A stretch of 64,000 bases of DNA from Marimonas lutisalis (GCF_005434965.1 NZ_SKCI01000001.1:1200952-1264951), one strand, 5' to 3'. Counted from the stretch's first letter, positions 25,174-34,454 are shown. Translations and numbers: made by a program. Notes: generated from the sequence alone by a model not told the origin.

Positions 25174-25875
25174 ATGGTACGAAAATCTTCGGGACGCGGA
25201 CGGCGCGATCTGACCGTGAAGGTCAAGACCGCGCGGGGCCGCAAGCTCAGCTCGACGCGGTGGCTGCAACGGCAGCTGAACGATCCGTATGTGCAGCGGG
25301 CGAAAAAGGAAGGGTATCGCGGGCGCGCGGCCTTCAAGATCATGGAACTGGACGACAAGTTCCGGTTCCTGGTGCCGGGCGCGCGGGTGGTGGATCTGGG
25401 CTGTGCGCCGGGCGGGTGGATCCAGGTGGCGGTGCCGCGCATCAACGCGCTGGGCGAGAAACAGGGCAAGGCCGTGGGCCGGATCATCGGCATCGACCTG
25501 CAGGAGGTCGAACCGATCGCGGGCGCCGAAATTCACCAGCTGGATTTCCTGGAAGAAGGTGCCGACGAAAAAGTCAAGGAATGGCTGGGCGGCAAGGCCG
25601 ACGTGGTGATGAGCGACATGGCCGCGGCCAGTTCGGGCCACAAGCAGACCGATCACCTGCGTATCATCGCGCTGTGCGAGGCGGCGGCCTATTTCGCCTT
25701 TGATGTGCTGGAAGAGGGCGGCACCTTTGTCGCCAAGGTGCTGGCGGGGGGCGCGGAGGGCGAGCTTCAGAAGCTGCTCAAGCAGAAATTCGCCAAGGTC
25801 GCCAACGTGAAACCGCCCGCGAGCCGGGCGGATTCATCGGAAAAATTCGTGGTTGCGACGGGGTTCCGCGGTTAG
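25174..25875 (+). CDS. rlmE: 23S rRNA 2'-O-ribose methyltransferase RlmE
   Basis: 233 residues from ATG 25174 ([18 protein letters not shown]); upstream ATGs at 25120 and 25138 give longer forms without family support. It methylates U2552 of 23S rRNA using SAM. FtsJ-fold features: SAM site [15 protein letters not shown], and the K-D-K-E tetrad in [34 protein letters not shown] and SSEKFVV. The N-terminal basic region, including [23 protein letters not shown], is typical of alphaproteobacterial members. Its stop overlaps that of the convergent small gene by 4 bases. Confidence 0.95.
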   Translation: MVRKSSGRGRRDLTVKVKTARGRKLSSTRWLQRQLNDPYVQRAKKEGYRGRAAFKIMELDDKFRFLVPGARVVDLGCAPGGWIQVAVPRINALGEKQGKAVGRIIGIDLQEVEPIAGAEIHQLDFLEEGADEKVKEWLGGKADVVMSDMAAASSGHKQTDHLRIIALCEAAAYFAFDVLEEGGTFVAKVLAGGAEGELQKLLKQKFAKVANVKPPASRADSSEKFVVATGFRG

Positions 25876-26114
25876 CGGCCGAAGCTGGCGGTAATGCCAA
25901 GGGCCTGCTGTTCTTCGGGCGAAAGCGACTGACGGGCAGACTGTGCGAACTCGTGCACCTTGGCCGTGGGCCCGGTGGTCTGGGCCGAGGGACGGGCACC
26001 GCCGCTGGCCTGCATGGCGCGCAGGTTGTGCTGGCGGATCAGCTCGAACAGGCGCGCGTGGCGCGGTTCGTGCGTGGCGTCAGAGGCCGTTTCGATCATC
26101 AGGGCGTTTTCCAT
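25872..26114 (-). CDS. Small hypothetical protein
   Basis: 80 residues from ATG 26114, with GAGGGAAAC upstream as the ribosome site. The sequence ([20 protein letters not shown]...) is hydrophilic, lacks membrane or signal segments, and ends [15 protein letters not shown]. No family was recognised. The frame runs upstream to 26552 but that part overlaps the TetR gene antisense and is not supported. The stop overlaps the rlmE stop. It is a plausible real gene because of the ribosome site and balanced composition, but its role is unknown. Confidence 0.55.
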   Translation of the reverse strand: MENALMIETASDATHEPRHARLFELIRQHNLRAMQASGGARPSAQTTGPTAKVHEFAQSARQSLSPEEQQALGITASFGR

Positions 26115-26304
26115 GTTTCCCTCGGTCCTGTTGGCCCACGTCGGGGCGTTCAGGCCAATCTGGCGGGCAAATGCGGCGTTTTGTGTCCGCAACGGAAACA
26201 ATTTCGGGGAAATTTCGCGCCAATCCGGGCCGGAATGTGGCGATGATCCCGGGCATAGCCCGGCGGAATTCCGATAATTTGCGCCAGCGGGGAAGCTCGG
26301 GCTC

Positions 26305-26317
26305 TTGACTTGGTCAA
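26305..26317. promoter_or_regulatory. TTGAC-N3-GTCAA dyad upstream of the TetR operon
   Basis: A 13-bp perfect palindrome TTGACTTGGTCAA, 41 bp before the TetR start. Its left arm may double as a -35 box (TTGACT), and TATGAT follows at 26320-26325. It is a natural candidate for the operator of the adjacent TetR protein (autoregulation). Confidence 0.5.
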
Positions 26318-26357
26318 AATATGATAGTGATGTCATGTTCATAAAATTGGAGTTCCT

Positions 26358-27017
26358 ATGATTCCGGCCTCGAGAACAAAGACAGCGATCGCAGATCCGT
26401 TCGAAGCTTGGCTCGTCCAGGGCCGAGAGGGCATGCGCAAGGGGGAGCGCACCCGCCTGAACCTTCTTGTCGCCGGCGCAGGTTTCCTGGCCGAAAACAA
26501 CCTGGATGCGCTGACCGTATCGGCCATCTGCGGGCATGCCGGCGTCGCACATGGCACTTTCTATCTGTACTTCCAGGACCGAAACGACGTGGCCGGCGCG
26601 CTTCTGAGCAAGTTCGTGGACTACCTGCAGGTTCAGATGCGCATTTCAGCCCGGCAAGCCGGCGATCCGGTCCGCAACACGACGGCGGCCTATTTCGAGC
26701 TTTTCAAGGCCAATGCGGGCCTGATGAAATGCCTGGTCGTGGGAATCGACGCCTTTCCGGAGGCCAGGACGGCTTTTCAGCGGCTCAACAACGAATGGGC
26801 ACGAACCGTCGTGCGGGCTTATGTGAAGAACCACCGGGGCGGCGGCCTGTCCGAAGATGAACTGATGCGACGTGCCTATGCGCTGGGCGGCATGGTCGAC
26901 CAGTATCTTACCGCGCTTTTCGTAACGGAAGATCCCTGGATTGCTTCGCTTTCGAAAGACATGGACGCCGTTATCGACACCCTTACGACCCTCTGGAGGA
27001 AAGGCATGCACGAATGA
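26358..27017 (+). CDS. TetR/AcrR family transcriptional regulator
   Basis: 219 residues. The N-terminal helix-turn-helix (residues ~29-75) reads GERTRLNLLVAGAGFLAENNLDALTVSAICGHAGVAHGTFYLYFQDR, with the TFYxYFxD recognition motif. The ligand-binding part is unassigned. The start overlaps no other gene; a TTGAC-N3-GTCAA dyad lies in front. It overlaps the acyl-CoA ligase-like gene by 4 bp, so it is cotranscribed and probably controls the operon in response to an acyl-CoA or acid. A 30-residue N-terminal arm before the HTH is longer than usual. Confidence 0.9.
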   Translation: MIPASRTKTAIADPFEAWLVQGREGMRKGERTRLNLLVAGAGFLAENNLDALTVSAICGHAGVAHGTFYLYFQDRNDVAGALLSKFVDYLQVQMRISARQAGDPVRNTTAAYFELFKANAGLMKCLVVGIDAFPEARTAFQRLNNEWARTVVRAYVKNHRGGGLSEDELMRRAYALGGMVDQYLTALFVTEDPWIASLSKDMDAVIDTLTTLWRKGMHE

Positions 27018-28318
27018 GCTTGTTGCAGGACGGGCACCTGATGCCACTCGACGAAATATCGTCACACAGGCAGGACGCCTGGGAAAAGCAAAGCGATTAT
27101 GTCGCCAGGAACTCTGAATTTTATCAAAGGCTCTGGAACGGCCGGCGGCCTCCCAGGCGGCTTGAAGATCTTGCCGAACTGCCATTTTCGGACAAGGCGG
27201 ATCTGAGATTGTCGCAACCCGCGTCGCCGCCGTTCGGCGACTACCTTGCGGCCCCGGCGGACAGGGTGAGCAGGCTGCACCGAACATCCGGCACGACCGG
27301 CCAGGCCATGAACCTGGCCATGAGCGCAAGGGATTGCGAAATCACGGAAATCGTGGGGGGGCGGGCGCAATCGCTTGCCGGGTTGAAGCCGGGCATCACC
27401 GTTGTGCATTGCCTCAATTACCAGATGTGGATGGGGGGGCTTACCGACCACCTGACACTTGAACGCACAGGCGCAACGGTCGTGCCCTTCGGTGTCGGCT
27501 CAACCGAGCTGCTGATCGACACGATCCTGGAAACAAAGATCACGGCGATTTCCTGCACCCCGTCCTATCCAGCGGTTCTGGAACGCGTGATTGCAGAAAA
27601 ATACCCTTCCATGAAACCTCGTGACCTGGGCCTGAAGCTGGGGCTCTTTGGCGGGGAACCCGGGATCGACGACCCGGCATTCCGCAGACGCCTTGGCGAT
27701 ATCTGGGGCATGCAACCAAGAAACGCGAATTACGGGGTGTCCGACGTCTTCTGCAATTTCGCATCCGAATGTCGCCACGACACGGCGCTGCATTTCGTCG
27801 CCCATGACGTCCTGCATGCCGAATTGATCGACCCGGACAGCGGGGATGGCAAGGGATTGGACCCCGGCAACGAGGGGGAGTTGGTGCTTACGCATCTCAG
27901 CCGCGAATGCCAGCCTCTGGTTCGCTTCCGGACCGGGGACATCATTCGGGTAGAGAACACGGACAAGTGCGCGTGCGGTTGCACGGGGTTCCGGTTTCGA
28001 GTGATCGGGCGTTCGGACGACATGGTGGTGGTCAGGGGGCTCAACATGTTCCCGACCATGGTCGCCGCGGTCGTCACCGGTTTCGACGAGTTGTCGGGCG
28101 ATTACAGGATCATGCTGGATACGCCGCCTCCCTATGATGTCCTGCCCGTGCATGTAGAATTGGCGGTCGAGGGCAGGGACGATGGAACGCTTGCGCGGCG
28201 GATAGAGGAGACCTGCAAGAAAAAGCTGGGGGCGACAATTCGCGCCACCGTTCTGCCCCATGGGACGTTTCCCCGGACCGAGGGAAAAACCAAGCGGGTC
28301 ATAAGGAGCTATGAATGA
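27014..28318 (+). CDS. Phenylacetate-CoA ligase-like AMP-forming enzyme (PaaK family)
   Basis: 434 residues, the PaaK size. Adenylate-forming motifs: RLHRTSGTTGQAMNLAMSARD (P-loop, residues ~94-100), NANYGVSDVFC (A5-like), LVRFRTGDIIRV and the C-terminal RSDDMVVVRGLNMFP and FPRTEGKTKRVI with the catalytic Lys region. It would activate an aromatic or other carboxylic acid to its CoA thioester via an acyl-AMP. A CxCxC group (KCACGCTGFR) near residue 316 resembles a PaaK variation. It is part of the TetR-ligase-hydratase operon with 4-bp overlaps; the acid substrate is unknown. Confidence 0.88.
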   Translation: MSLLQDGHLMPLDEISSHRQDAWEKQSDYVARNSEFYQRLWNGRRPPRRLEDLAELPFSDKADLRLSQPASPPFGDYLAAPADRVSRLHRTSGTTGQAMNLAMSARDCEITEIVGGRAQSLAGLKPGITVVHCLNYQMWMGGLTDHLTLERTGATVVPFGVGSTELLIDTILETKITAISCTPSYPAVLERVIAEKYPSMKPRDLGLKLGLFGGEPGIDDPAFRRRLGDIWGMQPRNANYGVSDVFCNFASECRHDTALHFVAHDVLHAELIDPDSGDGKGLDPGNEGELVLTHLSRECQPLVRFRTGDIIRVENTDKCACGCTGFRFRVIGRSDDMVVVRGLNMFPTMVAAVVTGFDELSGDYRIMLDTPPPYDVLPVHVELAVEGRDDGTLARRIEETCKKKLGATIRATVLPHGTFPRTEGKTKRVIRSYE

Positions 28319-29076
28319 CAACCTTCACTTATGAAACCATCCGGTCAGAGATGACCGGCGATGGCGTCCGCACGATCTGCCTGAACAGGCCGCATGCGAT
28401 GAACGCGATGAACCGACGGCTGATCGACGATGTGTCCCTGGCGTTGGACGATGCGAACCGCGATCCGCAGACACGGGCCATCATTTTTACCGGGGAAGGC
28501 AGGGCTTTTTGCGCGGGCGATGATCGGCACGAACATGTGCACCCGGAAACCGAGGAAGAGGCGCGGGAACTCGTCGACGCCATTCAGCGCGCGACGGTCG
28601 CGATCGTCTTCGGCGCGAAACCGGTTATCGGGGCCATCAATGGCTGGGCTGTCGGAGGTGGTTTTGAATGGGCCATCAATTGCGATTTCCCGATCTGGGC
28701 GGAAAGCGCCAGGGGATTTTTCCCCGAGGTCTCGCTCAACCTCTTCGTGACGGGGGCGGTGACCTCGATCCTGCCGGCCCTGGTCGGTCCTCTGAAAGCG
28801 CGCGAGATGCTGTTCCTGGGGCAGCGCTATTCGGCGGAGGAACTGAGGGAGGTCGGTGTCGCGTGGAAGGTGGTGCCGGACGACAGTTTGCTGGCGGAAG
28901 CGGGCGCCGTCGCGGCACAGCTGGCATCGCTGCCGCCTTTGTCCACGCGGGCAATGAAGCGGGTTTTGAACCAGGCAACGGCCGGCGGCCTTCACCAGGC
29001 GCTGCAACTGGAGACCGAGGCGACTGTTGCAGGGTTCCTGGATCCGGAAACGACCCGATTGCTCAAGGACTTCTGA
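28315..29076 (+). CDS. Enoyl-CoA hydratase/isomerase family protein
   Basis: 253 residues with the crotonase fold: NRPHAMNAMNRRLIDD, FTGEGRAFCAGDDRHEHVH (oxyanion hole), and PVIGAINGWAVGGGFEWAINCD with the second oxyanion-hole element. At the usual catalytic glutamate regions the sequence reads WAESARGFFPEVSLN, so the exact reaction (hydratase, isomerase, hydrolase) is uncertain. It overlaps the ligase-like gene by 4 bp and ends the operon. The DNA immediately after its stop is mobile-element debris, so the operon may once have been longer. Confidence 0.88.
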   Translation: MTTFTYETIRSEMTGDGVRTICLNRPHAMNAMNRRLIDDVSLALDDANRDPQTRAIIFTGEGRAFCAGDDRHEHVHPETEEEARELVDAIQRATVAIVFGAKPVIGAINGWAVGGGFEWAINCDFPIWAESARGFFPEVSLNLFVTGAVTSILPALVGPLKAREMLFLGQRYSAEELREVGVAWKVVPDDSLLAEAGAVAAQLASLPPLSTRAMKRVLNQATAGGLHQALQLETEATVAGFLDPETTRLLKDF

Positions 29077-29183
29077 TCGCGGCTGCGGGCCGGCAAGACG
29101 CCGTTCTCGTACATCAATGCGCTGAAGGTCATGTCAAATTAACTTGGCTTGAGCCGGGCAGGTCGCTTTCGTAGCTTCCGGTC

Positions 29184-29887
29184 ATGACCAAGCGCTCCCC
29201 ATTCAAGTTTTCAAAACGAGCCGTGAGATCATCCGCCTAGCGGTGATGCTCTATGTTCGATTCCCGCTTTGACTTCGCAATGTCGAGGACCTGATTCATG
29301 AACGAGGCATCGATGTCAGTCATGAAACCATCCGGTTCTGGTGGAACAGGTTCGGGCCGATGTTCGCATAGGAAACTCGACGCAAAAGGGTTCAGCAACT
29401 TCGGGCTTTCTCTTGATGGCAGTATCACGTGGACGAGGTGTTCGTAAAGATTACCGGCGAGCGCTACTGTCTGTGGCGCGCCGTCGATCAAGAAGGCGAG
29501 GTGTTTGAGAGTGTCGTCATGAAGCGAAGAAACAAATGCGTTGCATTGAAAATGCTTTGGAAATTGATGCGGCGCTACGGTCCGCCGGAGGTCTTGGTCA
29601 CTGATCGGTTTCCGGCTTACAAAGCGGCGCTGCGAGTCTTGGGTCACGACCATCTCCAACCCTGTGGACATTGCCTCAACAAACGATTCTAGAACTTGCA
29701 TCTACCACTCCGGCAGCGAGAAACGGCGATGCAGCGCTTTCGACGGATGCGAAGTTTGCAGAATTTGTCGCTGCCCTCTCCTCCGTCTTCAACCACTTCA
29801 ACAAGGATAGCAGTCTCTCAAGTCGAGATCATTTACGCAAAACCGAACCGCTTCTCTGGAGAGTGGCGCGGTCTCTGCGCGGCATAA
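29184..29887 (+). pseudogene. IS6-family (IS26-like) transposase, decayed
   Basis: Pieces in several frames align in order with the IS6 transposase pattern: MTKRSPFKF at the start, then LAVMLYVRFPL-stop-LRNVEDLIHERGIDVSHETIRFWWNRFGPMFA-stop, then a continuous stretch WQYHVDEVFVKITGERYCLWRAVDQEGE (29420-29692) with the first catalytic Asp, and finally LPLRQRETAMQRFRRMRSLQ and EWRGLCAA at the end. At least three in-frame stops and several frameshifts are present. The intact DEV...TDR core remains. No terminal inverted repeats could be assigned. A second related remnant lies at 58735-58996 in the same orientation, at the other edge of the EPS locus. Confidence 0.85.
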
Positions 29888-30089
29888 CGGACAGAGCTAA
29901 TGTCCTGGCGGAGACGAGTTCGAATTCGTCTGACAGCACCATCCCGACACCGTTGGCATTCCAGATCGGTCTGGGAGGATTGTTCGGGTAGTGAATAAAC
30001 AGCCAATCGTGTATCAATGTTTTGTCGATTTCCGAAATCGGGGCCAGATGGTCGCGATCTGCGAGACTTGTGATCCTGGAAATTCAGTC

Positions 30090-31523
30090 ATGCAAACAGT
30101 TGCACACGCACTTTCAACGTTGATGGCGGTAACTCTGCTACTGTGCGCCCCGTCAGCGTCTGATGCCCAAGTGCCCCCTCGAATAACCGGGCAGACGACC
30201 GGATTGCTAGATAGTTTGCACCGCAACACCAACGATAACAGAGTGAAACTTCTACTGAATGTGGGTGGAACACATCCTTCAGCGCTGTCCGGCGATACCG
30301 TGACCGACCGGACGGGGGTACAATTCAAGAATGGCGATCACGCGCGGATTGACCTTGCAGAAGGTGCCGGTTTCGGAGTGATCAGAAAGGGATTGTACTG
30401 GTCGCGTGTCGAAAAAACATACGGACAATACGACTTTGCCTGGTTTGATGAAATTGTGAACCAAGCCAAGGCGCGTGGAATGGTTGTGAGCGCCACGCTC
30501 TTCGGAAACAACTCGCTCTACGGGCACGTTGAAGAGGGTGCCGTTGCGATTGTAACCGAAAAAGGGCGCCAGGGGTTCGCGAAATTTGCGGCAGCGGCAG
30601 CGGCGCACTATGCGGACGAACCCGTCGTGTTCGAAATCTGGAATGAACCGAACCTTCGGCAGTTTTGGCGAGCTCACCCGGCCAATCCGAACAAATCGAA
30701 TATCGACGCGATGGCTGACGAGTACACGTTGCTGGTGCGAGCGGTGGTGCCTGCGATGAAGGCAGCCAATCCGGATGTTTTTGTATCGGCCGGATCGATC
30801 TCAGCGCTGTGGCGGGAATCTTTTTCCTGGTTTGACAGGACGATACAGCAGGGCATGCTTGAAAGCGGCATCGATGCGATTTCGGTACACCCGTACGGCT
30901 TTGCCTGGCCCGAATTGGCGGACGTCAGAGGCTATTCGTTTGTGCGCCAGAAACTTGCCGCCGCGGGTCGCAGTGACCTCATGATCGTGAATACGGAGGT
31001 CGGTTTTCCTGCAACCGACTGGATCTCTGATCGTGGCTATTCACACGAGGAGGCAAGGAAGCTTCAAGGCGCCTTGTTGATCCGTCAGCAGTTACTCGAC
31101 CATCTTCACAAGCTGGAATACAGCGTCTGGTATGAATTCCGGTCGTCGGACACATACGGTCTCATCAATAACGAATTCGAATTGAGACCGGCTTATACGG
31201 CGGCGAAGACCATGCATAACGAGTTGGATGGTTTCCGGTTGGTCGGTCGCGAAACGACGGGGAGGCAGGAGGATTTCCTGCTGCTTTTCACGAATGGGAA
31301 AGAGGAAAAAATGGTCGCCTGGACCTCGCCACCGCTGCTTCGGAACAGGGCTGTCCCGCACACGATCAAAACCGATTATGAAATTCTGGGCGTTGTGGAT
31401 AGTTTCGGCCGGAATGTTGCCGTGAGCGGTCATACGCTGGACTTGAGCGAGTACCCGATCTTCGTAGCGGTCAAGTCGATTGCCGGGGGCGCTGTTGGTC
31501 GCGATCAGACGTCCAGTGACTGA
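30090..31523 (+). CDS. Secreted clan GH-A glycoside hydrolase, PslG/GH39-like
   Basis: 477 residues from ATG 30090 with a signal peptide (MQTVAHALSTLMAVTLLLCA, cleavage near SDAQ). It is a TIM-barrel hydrolase: acid/base Glu186 in FEIWNEPNLRQF and nucleophile Glu303 in IVNTEVGFP, as in clan GH-A. PslG of Pseudomonas, a GH39-like enzyme, is the closest architecture I recognise. It likely trims or degrades the exopolysaccharide in the periplasm or outside. The start is a choice; longer frames to 29991 lack a signal peptide. It is the first intact EPS-locus gene after the IS6 remnant. Confidence 0.8.
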   Translation: MQTVAHALSTLMAVTLLLCAPSASDAQVPPRITGQTTGLLDSLHRNTNDNRVKLLLNVGGTHPSALSGDTVTDRTGVQFKNGDHARIDLAEGAGFGVIRKGLYWSRVEKTYGQYDFAWFDEIVNQAKARGMVVSATLFGNNSLYGHVEEGAVAIVTEKGRQGFAKFAAAAAAHYADEPVVFEIWNEPNLRQFWRAHPANPNKSNIDAMADEYTLLVRAVVPAMKAANPDVFVSAGSISALWRESFSWFDRTIQQGMLESGIDAISVHPYGFAWPELADVRGYSFVRQKLAAAGRSDLMIVNTEVGFPATDWISDRGYSHEEARKLQGALLIRQQLLDHLHKLEYSVWYEFRSSDTYGLINNEFELRPAYTAAKTMHNELDGFRLVGRETTGRQEDFLLLFTNGKEEKMVAWTSPPLLRNRAVPHTIKTDYEILGVVDSFGRNVAVSGHTLDLSEYPIFVAVKSIAGGAVGRDQTSSD

Positions 31524-31802
31524 CGGGGTCTGGTCGGTGTTTCTGATATCCGGCCGTTCACGAACCGTGGTCTAAGCATGCCCCTGGTCATGGCAGTGCG
31601 GAGCTTTGAAACCCGTGGCTTCGAGCCGTGTCCCGACGACGCCGGAACAGCGTGAAAAGGTCAAACGAAAGACCATGGCCGGAACGCGACGCTTGCGTCA
31701 TCGCATATCCGCTGCATAATCAAACCAAGCAGTTGAGCCGGAAACCTTGTTGGACGAGGGCGTGGAACAGCCCATCGTCGTGGCCATGGACACTTTGTTG
31801 GA
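31524..31802. other. Intergenic 279 bp, no convincing feature
   Basis: No gene, RNA or repeat is convincing here. It contains the likely promoter for the downstream esterase gene. A frame at 31628-31888 overlaps the next gene and looks like a shadow. Confidence 0.4.
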
Positions 31803-32678
31803 ATGAAGAAACGCTATTTGTTTGTCCTTTTGCCGCTGGCCTTTGCCTATGGAATGCTGAGCGCGCAACTGAAGATCTTCCCCTATGAGCAACTCCGCCA
31901 GATCAAGCACCTGATCTCGATGAGGGACGTGTTGGCGAACCGGTACGTGGACACGGCGGGGAAGGTCCCGCTGGCGTCGGTCGCGACCTATCCCGAGAGG
32001 TTGGTTTTCCTGACTTACGGACAATCGAATGCCGCGAATACCGGGCAGTTGGGCTATGAAGTGCGCCAGCCCGTGTTCATGGTCAGCGATGGCGTGGCCT
32101 ATGAATACTCCGACCCGTCGTTGGGCACGACCGGGCCGAACGGATCGGTCTGGGGGCGGGTGGGAGACAAGTTGATCGAGCAGGGCGCTGCGAAGGCCGT
32201 GTTCTTCATCAATGTCGCTTGGGGCGGAGCGTCGATGGAGGAACTGGTGAGGGATCACCCGTTCGATTATCTCGAGAACCAGCTTCGGCAAGGTCTGGAC
32301 CAGTTCGGCCGGATCGACGGCATCCTGATCCACCACGGCGAGCGCCACAACAAGAACATCCCTGACAAGACGCCCATGGGCGCGGAAACCTACCCGGAGC
32401 CGTTCATGGAGTTCCGGGGAAAACTTGCACAGCTCACGGATGCGCCGATCTACCTGAGCCTGGTCTCCTATTGCGGGGATCGCGGGATCGACGAGGAGTT
32501 GCTGAAGGTTCAGGATGGCCTGATCCGCGACTTGGAAGGCGTTTTGCGAGGCGTGAACAGCGATGCGTTGGTGGACGTGAAGTATCGCTTGCCGGATCAG
32601 TGTCATTTCTCGGCCGCCGGACTGGATGCGATGGCGGACGATTGGGTTTCGGCGATTCTGGCGAAAAGCGAGGACTGA
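31803..32678 (+). CDS. SGNH-type carbohydrate esterase (CE6/sialate acetylesterase-like)
   Basis: 291 residues with an N-terminal signal or anchor segment (MKKRYLFVLLPLAFAYGML). The active-site blocks are LTYGQSNAANTG (Ser nucleophile in GQSN), NVAWGGASMEEL, ILIHHGERHN and DQCHFSAAG (Asp-x-x-His). In the CE6 family such enzymes remove O-acetyl groups from polysaccharides; here it probably edits acetylation of the exopolysaccharide in the periplasm or outside the cell. It is preceded by a 279-bp gap and is convergent with the sulfotransferase gene. The acetylated substrate is inference. Confidence 0.78.
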   Translation: MKKRYLFVLLPLAFAYGMLSAQLKIFPYEQLRQIKHLISMRDVLANRYVDTAGKVPLASVATYPERLVFLTYGQSNAANTGQLGYEVRQPVFMVSDGVAYEYSDPSLGTTGPNGSVWGRVGDKLIEQGAAKAVFFINVAWGGASMEELVRDHPFDYLENQLRQGLDQFGRIDGILIHHGERHNKNIPDKTPMGAETYPEPFMEFRGKLAQLTDAPIYLSLVSYCGDRGIDEELLKVQDGLIRDLEGVLRGVNSDALVDVKYRLPDQCHFSAAGLDAMADDWVSAILAKSED

Positions 32679-32686
32679 GCGACAAA

Positions 32687-32704
32687 AAGCGCTTCCAGGC
32701 GCTT
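32687..32704. terminator. Short hairpin between convergent genes
   Basis: Stem AAGCGC (32687-32692) with GCGCTT (32699-32704), loop TTCCAG. It lies between the convergent esterase and sulfotransferase stops. Weak: 6 bp and no long T run. Confidence 0.3.
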
Positions 32705-32705
32705 G

Positions 32706-33608
32706 CTAACGACACCAGTGACTGAGATCGCGACCGATCATCCGCGAAAGCTGTTCGACATCGCTGCGAAAATGGTCTTTGAGCTCCTGAATGAACTCCG
32801 GCGGCAGGGGCGCGCGCTTTTCCACCACGGTATTGTGTTTCGCGACAATATCCCGAAGGCCGATCCGCTTGATTCCCAAGACTTTCTTGAAGCGATTCCG
32901 GGCGGAGATCAGCCAGGAGGGCTGGTTGATGAGAAACGTGCCCAGCCAGTGCAGCCTGTGACGGCGGCTTTCGAGCGACGGGACGAAGTCGGTACGACCA
33001 TCGTCCCGAACGCCGAGAAATGCGAGCACGTCCAGGTAGGCCTGCCGCGTGTCGCGCTTGAAATCGTCGAACAGGATGATTTTTACCTGGTCGTCCGGGA
33101 AAATCTGTTTCAGCCGAGCTATCTGGGCGGCATATTCGGCGATGGCTGAGTATTGCAGAAACCGAGCTTCTTTACAGTATTTCGGAATGCCGTGGCCGTT
33201 ATGTCGGGCGCTCTGCATATTCCAAGCCGCCATGAAATCGGACTGGGTTTCGTAGCGCCGGTGAAAGAGTTCCTGATGCATGGAATAGACCTGCTCGACC
33301 GGGTTGCGCAGCATCACGATAATCCGGGCGTCAGGATCGTATTGACGGATGTTTTCCAGCGCCACGCGGGAATAGAGATACCAAACCGATCCTTCACCGA
33401 CGGCCTTGTGGTGGGGGCCGGCCTCTTGGAAGAGTGCGCTGTACGCCTCGGGCGTGCTGACCAACTGCTGACCGGGGAAATCATTCGAGAAAAAACAGGG
33501 TTCCTTCGGCTTGCAGACGAAAACCTCTTCGTGATCGTCAAGGTAGTCAGCCATGGCTGTCGTACCGCTTTTTGGCGCTCCTGCGATGAAGAAATTCGGG
33601 TTTTTCAT
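32706..33608 (-). CDS. PAPS-dependent sulfotransferase
   Basis: 300 residues. 5'-phosphosulfate-binding loop FIAGAPKSGTTAMADYL at residues ~6-22, and the 3'-phosphate element ARIIVMLRNPVEQVYSMHQ around residues 94-112. The family moves sulfate from PAPS to hydroxyls or amines; in an EPS locus it likely makes a sulfated polysaccharide, a common marine feature. It is the last of the minus-strand run SDR - sulfotransferase (15-bp gap). Acceptor sugar not determined. Confidence 0.88.
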   Translation of the reverse strand: MKNPNFFIAGAPKSGTTAMADYLDDHEEVFVCKPKEPCFFSNDFPGQQLVSTPEAYSALFQEAGPHHKAVGEGSVWYLYSRVALENIRQYDPDARIIVMLRNPVEQVYSMHQELFHRRYETQSDFMAAWNMQSARHNGHGIPKYCKEARFLQYSAIAEYAAQIARLKQIFPDDQVKIILFDDFKRDTRQAYLDVLAFLGVRDDGRTDFVPSLESRRHRLHWLGTFLINQPSWLISARNRFKKVLGIKRIGLRDIVAKHNTVVEKRAPLPPEFIQELKDHFRSDVEQLSRMIGRDLSHWCR

Positions 33609-33623
33609 GGGGTTGAACCAAGC

Positions 33624-34454
33624 TTATCGAAAACGCTTGTCGAGCGCGGCATCGGAGAAGAACCGGCGCAGTCGGGCGAAGCGCCGGGCGTCCTTGCCGA
33701 CAAGGTAGCGCGCTTTGGGGGCCGGGACCGTCATGGCGTGCACGACCACTTCGGCCACATTTTCCGGGGCGGATTTCACGGCGGGGCCATAGCTCCCGTT
33801 CTCGTTCCTTGAAAAGCGGCTGCCGTAGATCTGTTTTGCTGCGCCCGAAAAACGCTCTTCGAGTGATTGCCCCTTGGTGATGGAGGTTTGCCAGATATCG
33901 GTGTCGATATTGCCCGGTTGGATGAGCGACAGGGCGACACCGACTTGTTTCAATTCCCGGCGCAGGGAATCGCTCAGACCCTCGAGCGCGAATTTCGATG
34001 CGGCATAGGCGCCGAAAAAGGGAAAGCCGATGAAGCCGCTGATCGAGCTGATGTTGATGATCCGTCCGCGCCCGGCGCGCAGTTGCGGCAGGAAAGTCTG
34101 GATCATCGCGATGTGGCCGAACAGATTGACCTCGAACTCCGACCGGATTTCATCGAGTGGGAGAAACTCCAGCGGCCCCAAGGCGGCGTTTCCGGCGTTG
34201 TTGACAAGTCCCTGAAGCTCTCTGCCCGCAAGCGCCTCGCTCAAGGCGGCGATATCGGCGCTATTCGTGATGTCGAGCGTAACGGGAGACAGGTTATCGA
34301 GTTCCAGGGCGGCCAGGCTGTTGGCGGCCTCGAGGGTGCGCACACCGGCAAAAACATGAAATCCCGCCTCGGCGAGAGCAATGGCGGTGTGGCGCCCGAT
34401 GCCCCGGGATGCGCCGGAGACGATGACGTGTTTCTGTTGCGTTTGTTCGGTCAT
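33624..34454 (-). CDS. Short-chain dehydrogenase/reductase
   Basis: 276 residues from ATG 34454 (MTEQTQQKHVIVSGASRGIG); a TTG at 34490 would extend it without family support. NAD(P)-binding TGxxxGxG variant SGASRGIGRHTA (~11-22), NNAGNAAL, catalytic Ser in NISSISGFIGF and Y-x3-K in YAASKFALEGL (~157-161). The pattern is like classical SDRs. It lies between the GMC oxidoreductase and the sulfotransferase on one strand, so it may act on a sugar or lipid precursor of the exopolysaccharide; the substrate is unknown. Confidence 0.85.
   Translation of the reverse strand: MTEQTQQKHVIVSGASRGIGRHTAIALAEAGFHVFAGVRTLEAANSLAALELDNLSPVTLDITNSADIAALSEALAGRELQGLVNNAGNAALGPLEFLPLDEIRSEFEVNLFGHIAMIQTFLPQLRAGRGRIINISSISGFIGFPFFGAYAASKFALEGLSDSLRRELKQVGVALSLIQPGNIDTDIWQTSITKGQSLEERFSGAAKQIYGSRFSRNENGSYGPAVKSAPENVAEVVVHAMTVPAPKARYLVGKDARRFARLRRFFSDAALDKRFR

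Noticed and set aside
29900-29945. AGACGA...TCGTCT dyad after the IS6 remnant
   Set aside because: Considered as an IS end or terminator; 6-bp arms and no matching partner at the left end.
31628-31888. 86-codon frame between the glycosidase and esterase genes
   Set aside because: Overlaps the esterase signal peptide in another frame; no motif or ribosome site.
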